A DNA stretch of 64,000 bases from Clarkia xantiana subsp. parviflora (lineage: Eukaryota; Streptophyta; Magnoliopsida; Myrtales; Onagraceae): assembly GCA_036873135.1 (NCBI GenBank), contig JAPTYO010000015.1, positions 8,225,683 through 8,289,682 on the forward strand, written 5' to 3'. The stretch's first letter is position 1. Every line of letters starts with the position of its first letter. A model generated the notes under the pieces. That model saw only the letters and a program-made list of their open reading frames with translations, was not told the origin of the DNA and did not search any database. Position numbers and translations under genes: made by a program. This document shows positions 11,264-21,830 of this stretch, piece by piece.

Positions 11264-13879
11264 TCAGAGCTCTTTAATAAACCCAGCATCGAGCAACCTG
11301 CCCACCTCTTGCTGGATCGCGATCTTCTTGTCCGTGCCCATCGGACGTCTTTTCTGCGTGATAGGCTTGATCGCGGGATCTATCTTCAGCTCGTGTACGA
11401 TCACATCGGGGCTGATTCCTGGCATATCGCTGGGGGACCAGGCAAACAGCTCCTTGAACTCCTTTAATAATTCAATTAATTTCGGGGCTGTCTCTTCAGT
11501 CAGGGCAGACCCGATTTTCACCTTCCTCTGTGGTCCGTCGATCTCGACTTCTTTCAGATCTTCTACGGGGGCGGGACGCCCAAACTCTTCTCTAGGATCT
11601 GTGTCGGTCTGAAGGACAGTCATGGCCTCTCGTCTTCTCCTTCGGGTGGCGTTAACATAGCATTTTCGAGAAGCCACCTGGTCGCCCTTAACCTCTCCGA
11701 CTCCATGGTCGGTCGGGAACTTCATCTTCTGGTGTACTGTCGAGGCAACCGCCATCAGGGGATTAATGGTGGTTCTCCCGATAATCGCGTTGTAGGTCCC
11801 CGCGGAATCAACCACGACAAACTCCACGTTCCTCCTTTCTGATTTCCACCCGCTACCAAACTCCACTGGTAAGGTGATTACTCCTAGCGGATAGGAGGTT
11901 GAGCCAGAGAACCCGACCATCGGGAAGTTTGCCTCCTTTAGATCTTTCTTCATTTTCCCCATAGCCTCCAGCGCGTCCATGAATAGAATGTCGGAGGAGC
12001 TCCCTCCGTCGATTAGAATTCTCTTCATTTCGAACCCGTCTACATCCAAGGTTACCACCAAGGCATCGTCGTGCGGAGTCTCCACGCCTATGAGATCTTC
12101 CGACGAAAAGGAGATTACCATCTCTTCTTTCAAGGTCCAGGATCGAGACCTCTTACCCAACACCACCGCCGTAGGGATTTTAGAGGCATAGACCTCTCGG
12201 GCGGATGAAGTATCACCTCCAGCAGCAAATCCTCCGTGGATCACATTGATAGTGCCTCGTCTCTCCTTGCGAGTACCGGATGACTCTGGATCGGTTCTCT
12301 TCTTCTTTGGGGACCGATCGTGGGATCGGGAATGGGACCGCGATCGGGACCGAGAGCGGGATCGACACCGCTTATCCCCGAAAAATTCTTTGAGCTTCCC
12401 CTTCTGGATCAGCTTTTCGATCTCCTTCTTCAGTTCCCGACAGTGATTGGTGTCGTGACCATTTGCGCGATGAAATCGGCAGTAGCGATCTGTGCGAGAT
12501 CCCAAGAATTCTCCATCCTTCTTTGGGGGGTACCGGGAGATACCCTGTCGTTCCATGACCGTCAGTACTTCCGCCATGGAACAGTTGAGAGGAATGTCGA
12601 GATCCTCCCGCTTATCCTTCCTTGAAGAGCGCCTATCGTCCCTCCGATCCGGGCGGCCTCGATTTCTACTACTGTCGGATTTACCTTTTGGTTTGCGATC
12701 GTCAGAAGGTTTAACCGACTGCTTCCCTTTGTTTGACTTTGGGGGCTCCAACTCTCCCGCGGCTATCTTCGACTCCTGGACATCGATTTTCCGTTTCACC
12801 CTCTTCTGTAGTGCTTCCATATTCCACACAGCTTTCTCAGCCACGCTGTGCATCAGGTCGGAGCCATAGGGGGCCGTTAAGTTCCGAATGAAGGTACGGA
12901 TGGTCTCACCTTCTGAGATCTCTTCATCGTTCTCCGCCACACTGGCAGTATACCGCTGGTAATAGTGTGCGAGCGATTCGTCGGGCCTCTGCACCACCTG
13001 GGTCAGGGATCTCACGCTCTTCAATAGACGTCTGCAACCCTGGTACTGTTGAATGAATCGGTCGTACATATCTGCCCAGCAAGTGATGCAGCCTGGGGGC
13101 AGACTGAAGAACCAGGTCAGGGCTCTTTCTCCAAGTGTGTTCGGGAACAGCGTACACACTATGTCTTCACTCGGGGCTCTTCCCAGACACGCCATGAGGT
13201 GTTTCTGGACATGGCGAACCGGATCTCCTTCGCCATCGTATTCCTTTATCGTGGGGATACCTAGCCCAGGCGGGGCTAGGGTGTCGATGAGTCGGGGGAC
13301 GAAGGGATGAGTGGATCGATCCCTTAGCTCCGACACCAGCGGCTTCTGTTCTCCCATGCAGATGTTCACGATCTTTACCACCTGGTCGGGAGTGATGGGA
13401 CCATTCAGGGGAATGGTCCTGTGCTGTACTGGTCCTGGTCCATCAACCACGAACCTCTCCGGCTGACCGGATGCTCTACCTCTGTCCTAGCCTCGGGGCG
13501 GGGCTTCCTGTGCGTTCCGACCCTCTGTTGGCGGGGCCACTTCCTCCAACGGGGGAATCTCGTCCTGCCTCCTCGCAGCCTCTCTCCGATCCAAGAGAGC
13601 CTCCACGGCTGCCAGAAACATGGGCATGGCCTCCGCCACGGCCCTTGTCAAGTCTGTAGCTGGGGGAGCCTCCTGCCCCCTATTGCCCTGGTGCTGAGGA
13701 GCAATATCTTCGGGATCTCCATTGTGCCCCCCTGTCTGGGAGAGCTCGGCCGGGGGGTGGTTCTGGTTTTCCTCCTGTTCAGGTACTGAGTCCAGATTTG
13801 TTGCAGCGGGGTGACGGGAACCACCAGATTGTCCCTGTCTTCTGTGCTTGCCAGCCGCCATCGATCGAGTAGAAGGCAT
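11264..13879 (-). pseudogene. Element A gag, protease and start of RT
   Basis: The ATG at 13879 lies 18 nt from the PBS. An in-frame TAG at 13487 (element C has CAG there) splits the gag N-terminus from the rest; an internal ATG at 13450 follows. The 728-codon remainder has the gag capsid-type region (residues 100-200, WADMYDRFIQQYQG), a CHHC knuckle (CRFHRANGHDTNHC, 324-337), an Arg-Ser repeat tract (361-378), and a retropepsin-like active site LIDGGSSSDILF (479-490). It ends at a TGA (11264) where B has CGA, just inside RT. Confidence 0.93.
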
Positions 13880-13896
13880 ATCAGCTTTTTGTTTGA

Positions 13897-13914
13897 TTCC
13901 CACAGACGGCGCCA
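13897..13914 (-). other. Primer binding site of element A
   Basis: Minus-strand TGGCGCCGTCTGTGGGAA directly follows the 5' LTR. Its first nine bases match the complement of a plant tRNA-Asp 3' end (TGGCGCCGT), so tRNA-Asp is a likely primer; this is inferred from memory of the tRNA. Confidence 0.75.
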
Positions 13915-13915
13915 A

Positions 13916-14611
13916 TGTTGGATCACGGTGGAACTCCGGTACGGACTTTGACGGCGATCCTAGCTCCTTCGCTCCACGCAATCCTGCAAGAGGGGATAGA
14001 CCGGGCGGTGACACAGAATCCCTCTCCGATGCTTAAATGAGTGCCCAATACGAACTGGCAAGCAATAATCTCAGAGTATGTAATTCAACGTAAAAGTTCT
14101 GAGGTCACCTCTTGCCTTTTTATAGGCGAAGAGATGCCTCAGGTACCTGGTGAACCGTTGGGGGGTGGTTAGCCCGTATCCCGCGTATCTCGGATGTGAT
14201 CTCGCTTATCTCGGCCACGCCCCGCGTATCTCGGCCACGCTCCGTGTATCTTAACCACGTTCCGCGTATCTCGGCCACGCCCCGCGTATCCTGGCCTTAT
14301 CCTCTGGTAACGAGTCCCGACTCCCGTCGGAGACTCCAGAGTTATCTCGTTGTGTCACCGCTCGGGGCCCCTCGTCATCGTGACAGGGCCAATCATTCTT
14401 AGGGATTCATCATCGGGGCCTACTTAAAGGCTTCTCATCGGGAGCTTCCAGCTCATCTATCGGAACCGACTCTGTCGGGACCTTTCATCATCGGGACTCC
14501 CTTCGTCGGGACCCTTCTCCTAGGTCATCTTGACCTTCATTTTGGGCCTGGTGGGCCTGTCTGCCGTTTCCTCACCGTTAAAGGGCCTGAAGGCTGTAGT
14601 CGAACCCATCA
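13916..14611 (-). repeat. 5' LTR of element A
   Basis: 696 bp, same ends and length as 3223-3918. The target duplication TCGCC follows at 14612-14616. Confidence 0.94.
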
Positions 14612-14616
14612 TCGCC

Positions 14617-15034
14617 CACGCTCCGCGTATCTTGGGCACGCCCTGCGTATCTCGGGGGAGCTTATCCGTATCTCAACCGTTTCCCCACTACTCTATTTAG
14701 TAGGTGGGTTTCTTGGTCTTATCCTCTGATCACGAGTCCCAATCCATATCGGGGACTTCAGAGTTATCTCATTCTAGGTCACCACCCAGGACCCCTCGTC
14801 CCACGGGACAGGGCCAGCTTTCTCGGGGCTTTATTATCGGGGCCTTCTCAAAGGCGTATCGGGGCCTACTTAGAGGCTTCTTGTTGGGAGCATTCAATTC
14901 ATATATCGGGACCGATCACGTCGGGACCCTCCATATTGGGCTTCTGGACCTTCCAGGTCTTTCACGAGGCCCACTGGGCTTACTCGTCGTTTATTGGCTA
15001 TTAACGGGGCTAACGATTACATCGGAACCCATCA
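14617..15034 (-). repeat. 3' LTR of element B, second part
   Basis: Resumes B's LTR after element A, matching 25048-25465 of the other LTR. It ends CCCATCA, next to the polypurine tract. Confidence 0.92.
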
Positions 15035-15046
15035 TTTGCCCCCAAG
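15035..15046 (-). other. Polypurine tract of element B
   Basis: Minus-strand CTTGGGGGCAAA, identical to that of A, against the LTR start TGATGGG. Confidence 0.85.
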
Positions 15047-15430
15047 ACATGGGGGACTTGCAGTCCGTCGTGTCTTCCAATTCCAGACCTCCCGACCTCA
15101 TCGTCGAAGGCTTTTATTTTCAGACCTCCCGATATTACCATCGGAGGCTTTTACCTTGGGTACAATTCTTGAATTACAGAGCTTCTCACTCACACTTCCT
15201 CGAGACTCTAAGGACAGTTGCCAAATCCGAGGAGACTCCTCGGTTACTGCACCATTAAATGCCAAGGATAATGAAACGACGCCTAAATCGGCGTGACTGT
15301 TGCTTTCTGAAAAAGCAATATTACGTCACTAACGTCTCTTCCGTACTGTCCCCTATAATCTCGGCGATCCAGATTGAGTCGTTTCATCTTCAACGGCCCA
15401 GATTTGAATCTCTCCAGCTGTCCTTTTGTC

Positions 15431-15437
15431 TATAAAA
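15431..15437 (+). promoter_or_regulatory. TATA box of the antisense gene in element B
   Basis: TATAAAA 167-173 bp upstream of the ATG at 15604, at nearly the same spacing as in A. The stretch between is pyrimidine-rich, as in a plant 5' leader. Confidence 0.65.
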
Positions 15438-15603
15438 GCCAAAATCCTGGCACTATTCACTCCTTCCCTACCGTTCTGATTTCTGGAAACTCTGCCATTG
15501 TCAAACCTCGAAGCTTTTTCTCCAAGTTTCGTCTGATTTTCCGGTGATCCAAGGCCTCCAGCCGTCAAGATCTTTCTTCGTCTTCTCCGATCAACCATCT
15601 ACT

Positions 15604-18260
15604 ATGTCTGGTAAGGTTTTCCTTCTTTGCCTCTGTGATTTACTGATATTACCTTCTTTTCCTTTCCTAAGTTTTCCTGTTATGGCCGTTTTTAGACGAG
15701 GCCAGTTCTGGAGGAAGGAACCTCTTTACCTTTGAGCTTGCTACTAACGAAATCTCAGAGACTCTGTACGAAGCTGCTCTCCGGGAAGGCTGCATCACTT
15801 CAGCCTGGGAACCTCGCTTTCCCTACGAGTCTCATCCAACCACTAGGAGAAAAAACATTGTCACGCGTCCTCGAGAAGGAGAGGTGTTTGTCTCCACGGG
15901 GCAGATAAACGCCGGGATCCGATTCCCTTTCTGCGGGAATCTGGTTGAGATGTGCAACTTCTATCAGACGCATCCATCCACCTTCTCCCCACACGCTATC
16001 CGCGTGTGGAACGCCTTCCAGGTCCTGTGCCTCCGCCAACAATGGACGTACAGCTTGCTGCTCTTCCGCACCTTCTACGGGATGAAGTGGAACAAGGCTG
16101 GAGTCTGCTCCTTCACCCCCCCGACTCCCCAAATGGACCAGGGAGCAGCTTTCTCGATTCAGCTAGGATGGCGAGACCTGGAAGTTTAACAAGGATCAGG
16201 GGCTCATTCGTGACTCAGGGTCCGACAACAGCGGATGGAAGAAGTACTACTTCTTCGTCCATAACAGCTCCATCCCATGGCCCCGATGGGAGGTTGTGGC
16301 GGACCCTGCCCCCAAGTTTGAAGTCTACACCGAGGATGACTTCAATACTCTTCAACTGGTCCAGCTTTACCGTTTGGGGGAATCCTTCGCTCCCCTCGAT
16401 GCCAACAAACTTGTGGAGGGGGACCTGATCCAGATCGGGGTCCAACTCCTCGATTCAATTTCTGACAACCTGGTTCTTTGGGTAACACTTCTAACTGCCT
16501 TTTATTTTCATTTTTGCAGCCAAGAAGGCATCTCTGCTGACCCATCTCGTGTTGAAGCAGGGGGAGACTGATGCTGTCCAGGGCTCCACGCGAAAGCGGA
16601 AGTCCTTGAAGAGGGGAGCCTCCTCTTCTGCTACTCCTCCGACTGAGGAGCAAGTCGGGATGGCCAAGCGGGCCACAAGAGAAGAGGTGGACAAAGCCTT
16701 CGGTGTCACTACTGCCGAGGAAGGTAAGCGCGTTCGCCGAGCTATTAAAAAATATAGGAGGTTGGTTCCCGAGGAGTTTATCCCCGCTGACCGGGAGTCG
16801 CGGGTCCGAGAAATCAAATATATACTTCAAGGAGAAACCCCCCGCGTCCTCAAGGCGGGATATTACAACTTTTTTGGAAAGGACCAACACGTCCCGCGCG
16901 GTATCATCTGGTGCCCGAATAATACCCTTCTTGACTTTATTCGTCCCGCAACCGTAGGTCCATCGGAGGCTCTTACTCCGACGAAGGCTGCAACTCCAGC
17001 GAGGGCTGCGACTCCACAGGAGCCGATGACTGAGGATGCCCCGACGGAAGCTCAGTTCCGTCAGGTGACCAACTTGGAGGCTTCCCCCTCCTCCGAGGAG
17101 CCAACTGAAGGCCTGATTCCCCGCCAAAGGCCAGGGCGGAGCATCCTGAGGCCAACTGTGGAGGACGTGTCTCGGAGTCCTCCCCTGGATCTGCGCTCTC
17201 CAACTCCGGAGCCTCCGACTGAGGCTCCCAAGGTCTTCCCGTAGATGGGAACCTTTACAAGGTTTACACCCCTGATCAAGAGACGGTTCCCTGGAACCCA
17301 ATCGAGTCTCTTCAAGGGGTCCCACTCCATCGGGGAGACCTTCAGCCAGAATTGGCCCTGCATCTGCTGGCAGGGTCAATTCCACCAGCCCTGAGACGCC
17401 CGATCTCCTAGGCTGGCGAAGATATTGAGGAGGATATTCGCGACATGGCTATCCGTCGGATGGAGGTAAAACTTTACTCTCGCTTTTGTTCTTGCCTTCA
17501 ATTATCGGACCTTAATCTCTTTTCCTTCTGCCTTAGGAAACTCCGAACCAACAGCGCTGCTTTGGTTACATCCTTGCTCTGAAGGGTTCTTTGGAGGAGG
17601 AGCGGGCCAGGTCGGACCCCAAAGCCTTGGCCAAGCTCCAGGAGGACCTTGCCGACGCTGTAGCGGCAAGGGAGAAGATAGCTAAGGAGCAGTCCCTCCT
17701 CGGCCAGAAGGCTATGGACTTGCAAAAGCAGGTCCATGATCATGAAGCCGTGCTGCGTCGGGAGCGGAGGATGCTCAAAGAGGAACAGCAGCGGCACGAG
17801 GCGGAGCGGAGGCAGTTCATCCTTGAGAAGAATATTCTCGAGGAATCTAAGGCGGGACTTGAGGCCGAGAAGGCTGAATTTCCTGCCAGGCTGGCTGAGG
17901 CAAAGGCTCAAGGTCGCGAGGAGGGTCGCCAGGAGGGTCGCGAGGAGTATCGGAACTCCGATGATTTTAAGGCGGATGCCGTGGGGTTCTGCAAAACCGA
18001 GGTGGAGAACGTTCTGTTCAATGCCGTCGAGGAGCTTTACACAGTATACGAGGATGCCATTGACTTCAAGAAGTCCGAGACCCTTGCCCCTATCGCGGAG
18101 AAATATTTTCAGCCTCCCCGCAGAGAGTGATGAAGGCGATGCCCCCGCAGGTGCCGCGGACCCGACTTCACAAACTGCGGAGCCTTCTGCCCAGGACCCC
18201 TCGAATCCTGCTCCCTCCAAAGCTGCTGAGGACTCAACTTCCAACAAGGACCAAGCTTAA
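15604..18260 (+). pseudogene. Antisense extra gene of element B (Transposase_28-like N part, coiled-coil C part), damaged
   Basis: Same architecture as in A. Exon 1 ATGTCTG (15604-15610), an 85-bp intron (15611-15695), then exon 2 with MSDEASSG start and the blocks GEVFVSTGQINAGIRFPFCG and RVWNAFQVLC. A C-run near 16120 shifts the frame and an in-frame stop follows; the next part (WKFNKDQG...) is in another frame. A TTTTTGCAG acceptor at 16519 leads to the Lys-rich exon (RVLKAGYYNFFGKDQHV), open to the stop at 17244. A 71-bp intron (17466-17536) matches the intron position in A. The last exon is a coiled coil ending in GKTEVENVLFNAVEEL-like sequence, with one frameshift near 18110, and stops at 18260. 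Function unknown. Confidence 0.75.
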
Positions 18261-18369
18261 TACTTTATTCTTCAAGTCCTTGTAATTTCCTCTTTGTTTC
18301 CTCCTTGTATCGGAACCTTTAGGCCTTCGAGTCCTTATAAAAAATTCCTTTCATCTATTTTGGTCTCGA

Positions 18370-19067
18370 TGATTATTGCACTACTTAAAGCGACTTGACT
18401 CGTTACTTAAAACGTTCTGATGCATCACTTAAGATGACTTCATACATCCTTCCGATGCTTCACAAGGACTTACCACTTAAGGTTTCTCATCCATACCATT
18501 TAAGGTGATTTCATACGTCTCTCGCAACGTTTTTCTCGGGACTTCACCACTTAAGGCTTCTCGTCCATGCCCTTCAAGGCAATTTCACACATCACTTAAG
18601 ATGATTTTATCGCACCCTTTAAGGCTTTTTATCGTGTCATTCCATATGACTTAATCATACTCCTTAAGGCTTTTTGCTGCATCATAAAGACGACTTACTC
18701 GGACCCCTTTAGGGCTTTTTGCTGCATCATAAAGACGACTTACGCGGACCCCTTAGGGCTTTTATTCATACCTAGGCTTTTTGTTGCATCATAAAGACGA
18801 CTTACTCATACCTCGTAAGGCTTTTATCGCGTCCTTTAGGACGTCTTATTCGTACCTCGGAAGGCTTTTAATCGTACCTCGGAAGGCTTTTATCGCGTCC
18901 TTCAGGACGACTTACCAGCAGTTAGAATAAATCTAAAAGTAATTTGATCGGGAGTAACTTCTTTTATTCATTAATAACTCAAAGCTTGCTTACATCGGAT
19001 CAATCGATAGATAACTTGCGCCATTCGCGGCGACTTAACATCATACACCACTTAAGGTGACTTAGGA
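18370..19067. repeat. Tandem-repeat-rich 3' untranslated region of element B
   Basis: Short repeats around ACTTAAGGCGACTT, AAGACGACTTACTCGGACC and CTCGGAAGGCTTTTATCG. They occupy the same place as the repeats of A but have expanded differently. No coding sequence. Confidence 0.8.
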
Positions 19068-21830
19068 TCAAACATGACATTTCTTCAAGTGTGCGCCACT
19101 GAAAGAATGTTTCAACGTCTTGCCATCAAGGTCCTCTAACTTGTACGCATTCGGGGCTGGCATCCCTACGATCTTGTAAGGTCCCTCCCATTTCGGAGAC
19201 AGCTTGTTGATCCGATCTTGATGAACGAACTCATTCCTCCGCCAAACAAGTTCTCCAACGAAGAATTGTCGGGACTTGACCCGCCGATTATAGTACCTGG
19301 CTGTTGCCAGACGCATCCGAGCCTGAACTTCATCAGCCTTCCACCTTTTCTCTTCAAGCAAGTCCAAGTCCAGACGTCTCATTTCTTCGTTCGTCAGAGG
19401 CTCATAATACCTCCTGCGATGGGACGCCGCCGTTATTTCCACGGGAGCCACTGCCTCCGTGCCATAAACGAGGCCAAACAGAGTCTCCCCTGTCGATTGC
19501 TTGGGTGTTGTTCTAACATCCCACAGCACGTTTTCAAGCTCATCTAGCCAATGACCCTGTAAGGCATAGACCCTCTTCTTCAAGCCATCCATTACGATCT
19601 TATTGGCTGATTCGACTTGGCCATTAGTCTGAGCATGGTGGACGGAGGCTGTCCGATGCTCGATGTTCAATTCCTCCAGATACTCCTTCAACTGAGCCCC
19701 ATTGAACGGAGGGCCATTATCGCTGATCAACACTTGAGGAACCCCGTACCGGGATACGATCTGAGTCTGGAGAAACTTGAGGATCTGCTGCCCCGTCGTC
19801 TTGGCCAACGCCTTAGCCTCTATCCACTTTGAAAAGTACTCAATGGTTACGAGTAAATACTTGCACTGACCTTTTGCTTGTGGAAGGGGTCCCACCAAGT
19901 CAATGCCCCACTGCGCGAAGGGCCAAGCACTCCTGATGGACATCAAGTCCGCGGCAGGAGCCACGATATTCGGAGCGTACCTCTGGCATGCATCACAAGA
20001 TTGGACCATCGATGTCGCTTCCTTGTTCATCGAAGGCCAGTAGTAGCCTAAATTCAGCGCTTTCCTCACAATGGATCGGGCCCCTTCATGACAGGCCGCG
20101 ACTCCTTCGTGCAACTCTCTTAGGATCCGATTCGTATCAGGCTCCGCCACACATTTCAGAAAAGGCTTTACATACCCCTTCTTATATAACTTGTTGTCCA
20201 CCATCGCGTAGTTGCTCACGATTCGACGCAACCTAACAGCCGCCACTTCATCGCCGGGGAGTGCCCCCGTAGTCAGATATGTGACTATTGGGGTCATCCA
20301 GATGGGTTTCTCTTCTTCCTCCGATCCTGCTTCAATAGCACATACCTCAGATGGATCGATGGTTGAAATAATTACCCTCTCGAGAAAGTGCACCTTCCGA
20401 TTCTCCTCGGGGGCTACACCTAGGGCAAACTTGCTTAAGGCGTCTGCCTCCGCGTTTTCTTCCCTCGGGATTGCCTCAATGTCGAAGCTTTTGAAGCTTC
20501 CCTTCAAAGTCTGCACCTCGTGCAAATACTTCCTCATTGTCGTGTTCTTCGCCTCGTAATTCTCCTGGACTTGATTCACGATCAGGCTAGCATCACATTT
20601 CACCTTTAAATGATCAACTCCCGTACCTTTGGCGATTTTAAGGCCCGTGATGAGAGCCTCATACTCAACTTCATTGTTGGTGGCCCTAAACGTCAAGGCC
20701 AAGGCATATCGCAGAGGCTCGCCTCGACCGGGCGGTATCAATACAAATCCTGCCCCCGATCCTTCTACACTTGATGAACCATCAGTGTACATTTCCCAGG
20801 TGTTCTCCTCATTTGGCTGTTCTGATTGCTCTGCTATCGGGACCTCCATGGTTGCCCCCTCTACAGGACCTGCTTCTTCCAGATCGGGTGCTGTAGACTC
20901 TGCTATGAAGTCTGCCAATGCCTGGTCCTTAATAGCCGTTCTCGGAGCAAAGTGAATACGGAACTCCGTAAGCTCGATTGCCCATTTCACCAATCTCCCC
21001 GACGCCTCCGGTCGGTTCAAAAAGTGCTTCAAGGGCTGATTAGTTAACACCGTAATCTCGTGGGCATGGAAGTAAGGCCGCAGTTTTCGAGCAGTAACAA
21101 TCAACGCAAAGAGATACTTCTCAATAGCGGGATAATTCATTTCAGATTTGGCAAACGCCTTGCTTACATAATAAACAGGAACTTGGTTGCCCTTGACAAT
21201 CTTTATTAACACAGAACTAACAGCAACTTCAGAAATAGCCTAATAGAGATAAAGCGGCTCGCCTGGAACCGGCTTTGCCAACGGCGGGAGGGTACGGAGG
21301 TGTTGCTTAAGTGCTTGGAATGCCTCCTCGCACTTGTCGGACCATTCAAACTTCTTGTAGGCCCTTAGCACATCAAAAAATGGCATAGCTCGGTCACTCG
21401 CCTTGGATAGGAAACGATTCATCGCGGCTAATCGGCCATTCAACACCTGAACCTCACGATGGGTTTTCGGGGACTGCATCTCCTCGATTGCTCTCAGCTT
21501 CTCGGGGTTCACCTCGATTCCTCTTTGGCTCACCATAAATCCCAGGAATTTCCCCGAGTTCACTCCGAAAGCACACTTGTCCGGATTCAAACGAACCTGA
21601 TGAAACTTCATCCGCTCAAACGCCACCGCCAAGTCGCGGACATGGTCTCCTGCCTGTCGGGACTTCACCAGCATGTCATCCACATAAGCCTCCATGGTCT
21701 TTCCCAGCATGTCCCCGAACAACTTGTTCACCATCCTCTGGTAAGTTGCTCCAGCATTGATCAGCCCAAAGGGCATAACGTCGTAGTGATAAACATCACT
21801 ATCTGCATAGAAGGCTGTGTGGGGGGGCAT
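19068..21830 (-). pseudogene. Element B pol: RT C-part, two RNase H domains, integrase
   Basis: RT palm with AYVDDMLVKS and VMPFGLINAGATYQRM lies in 21830-21240, which ends at a TAG (A has TTG, Leu). The remainder (21212-19068, 714 codons) is fully open: first RNase H, Tat-type second RNase H (MYTDGSSSVEG, NEVEYEAL, EADALSK), and integrase with HEGVAACHEGARS, CDACQRY, WGIDLVGPL, SDNGPPF and NGQVESANK. Only one stop breaks this half. Confidence 0.93.

Larger units (their letters stand above)
3223..14611 (-). mobile_element. Tat-lineage Ty3/gypsy retrotransposon A, nested in the LTR of B
   Basis: Two 696-bp LTRs (3223-3918 and 13916-14611) enclose about 10 kb. The 5-bp target duplication TCGCC is at 3218-3222 and 14612-14616, inside B's LTR. 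PBS and polypurine tract sit directly against the LTRs. The LTRs differ at about six positions by eye, fewer than B's pair, as expected for the younger of two nested insertions. Gag-pol carries four in-frame stops and a frameshift. Confidence 0.95.
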
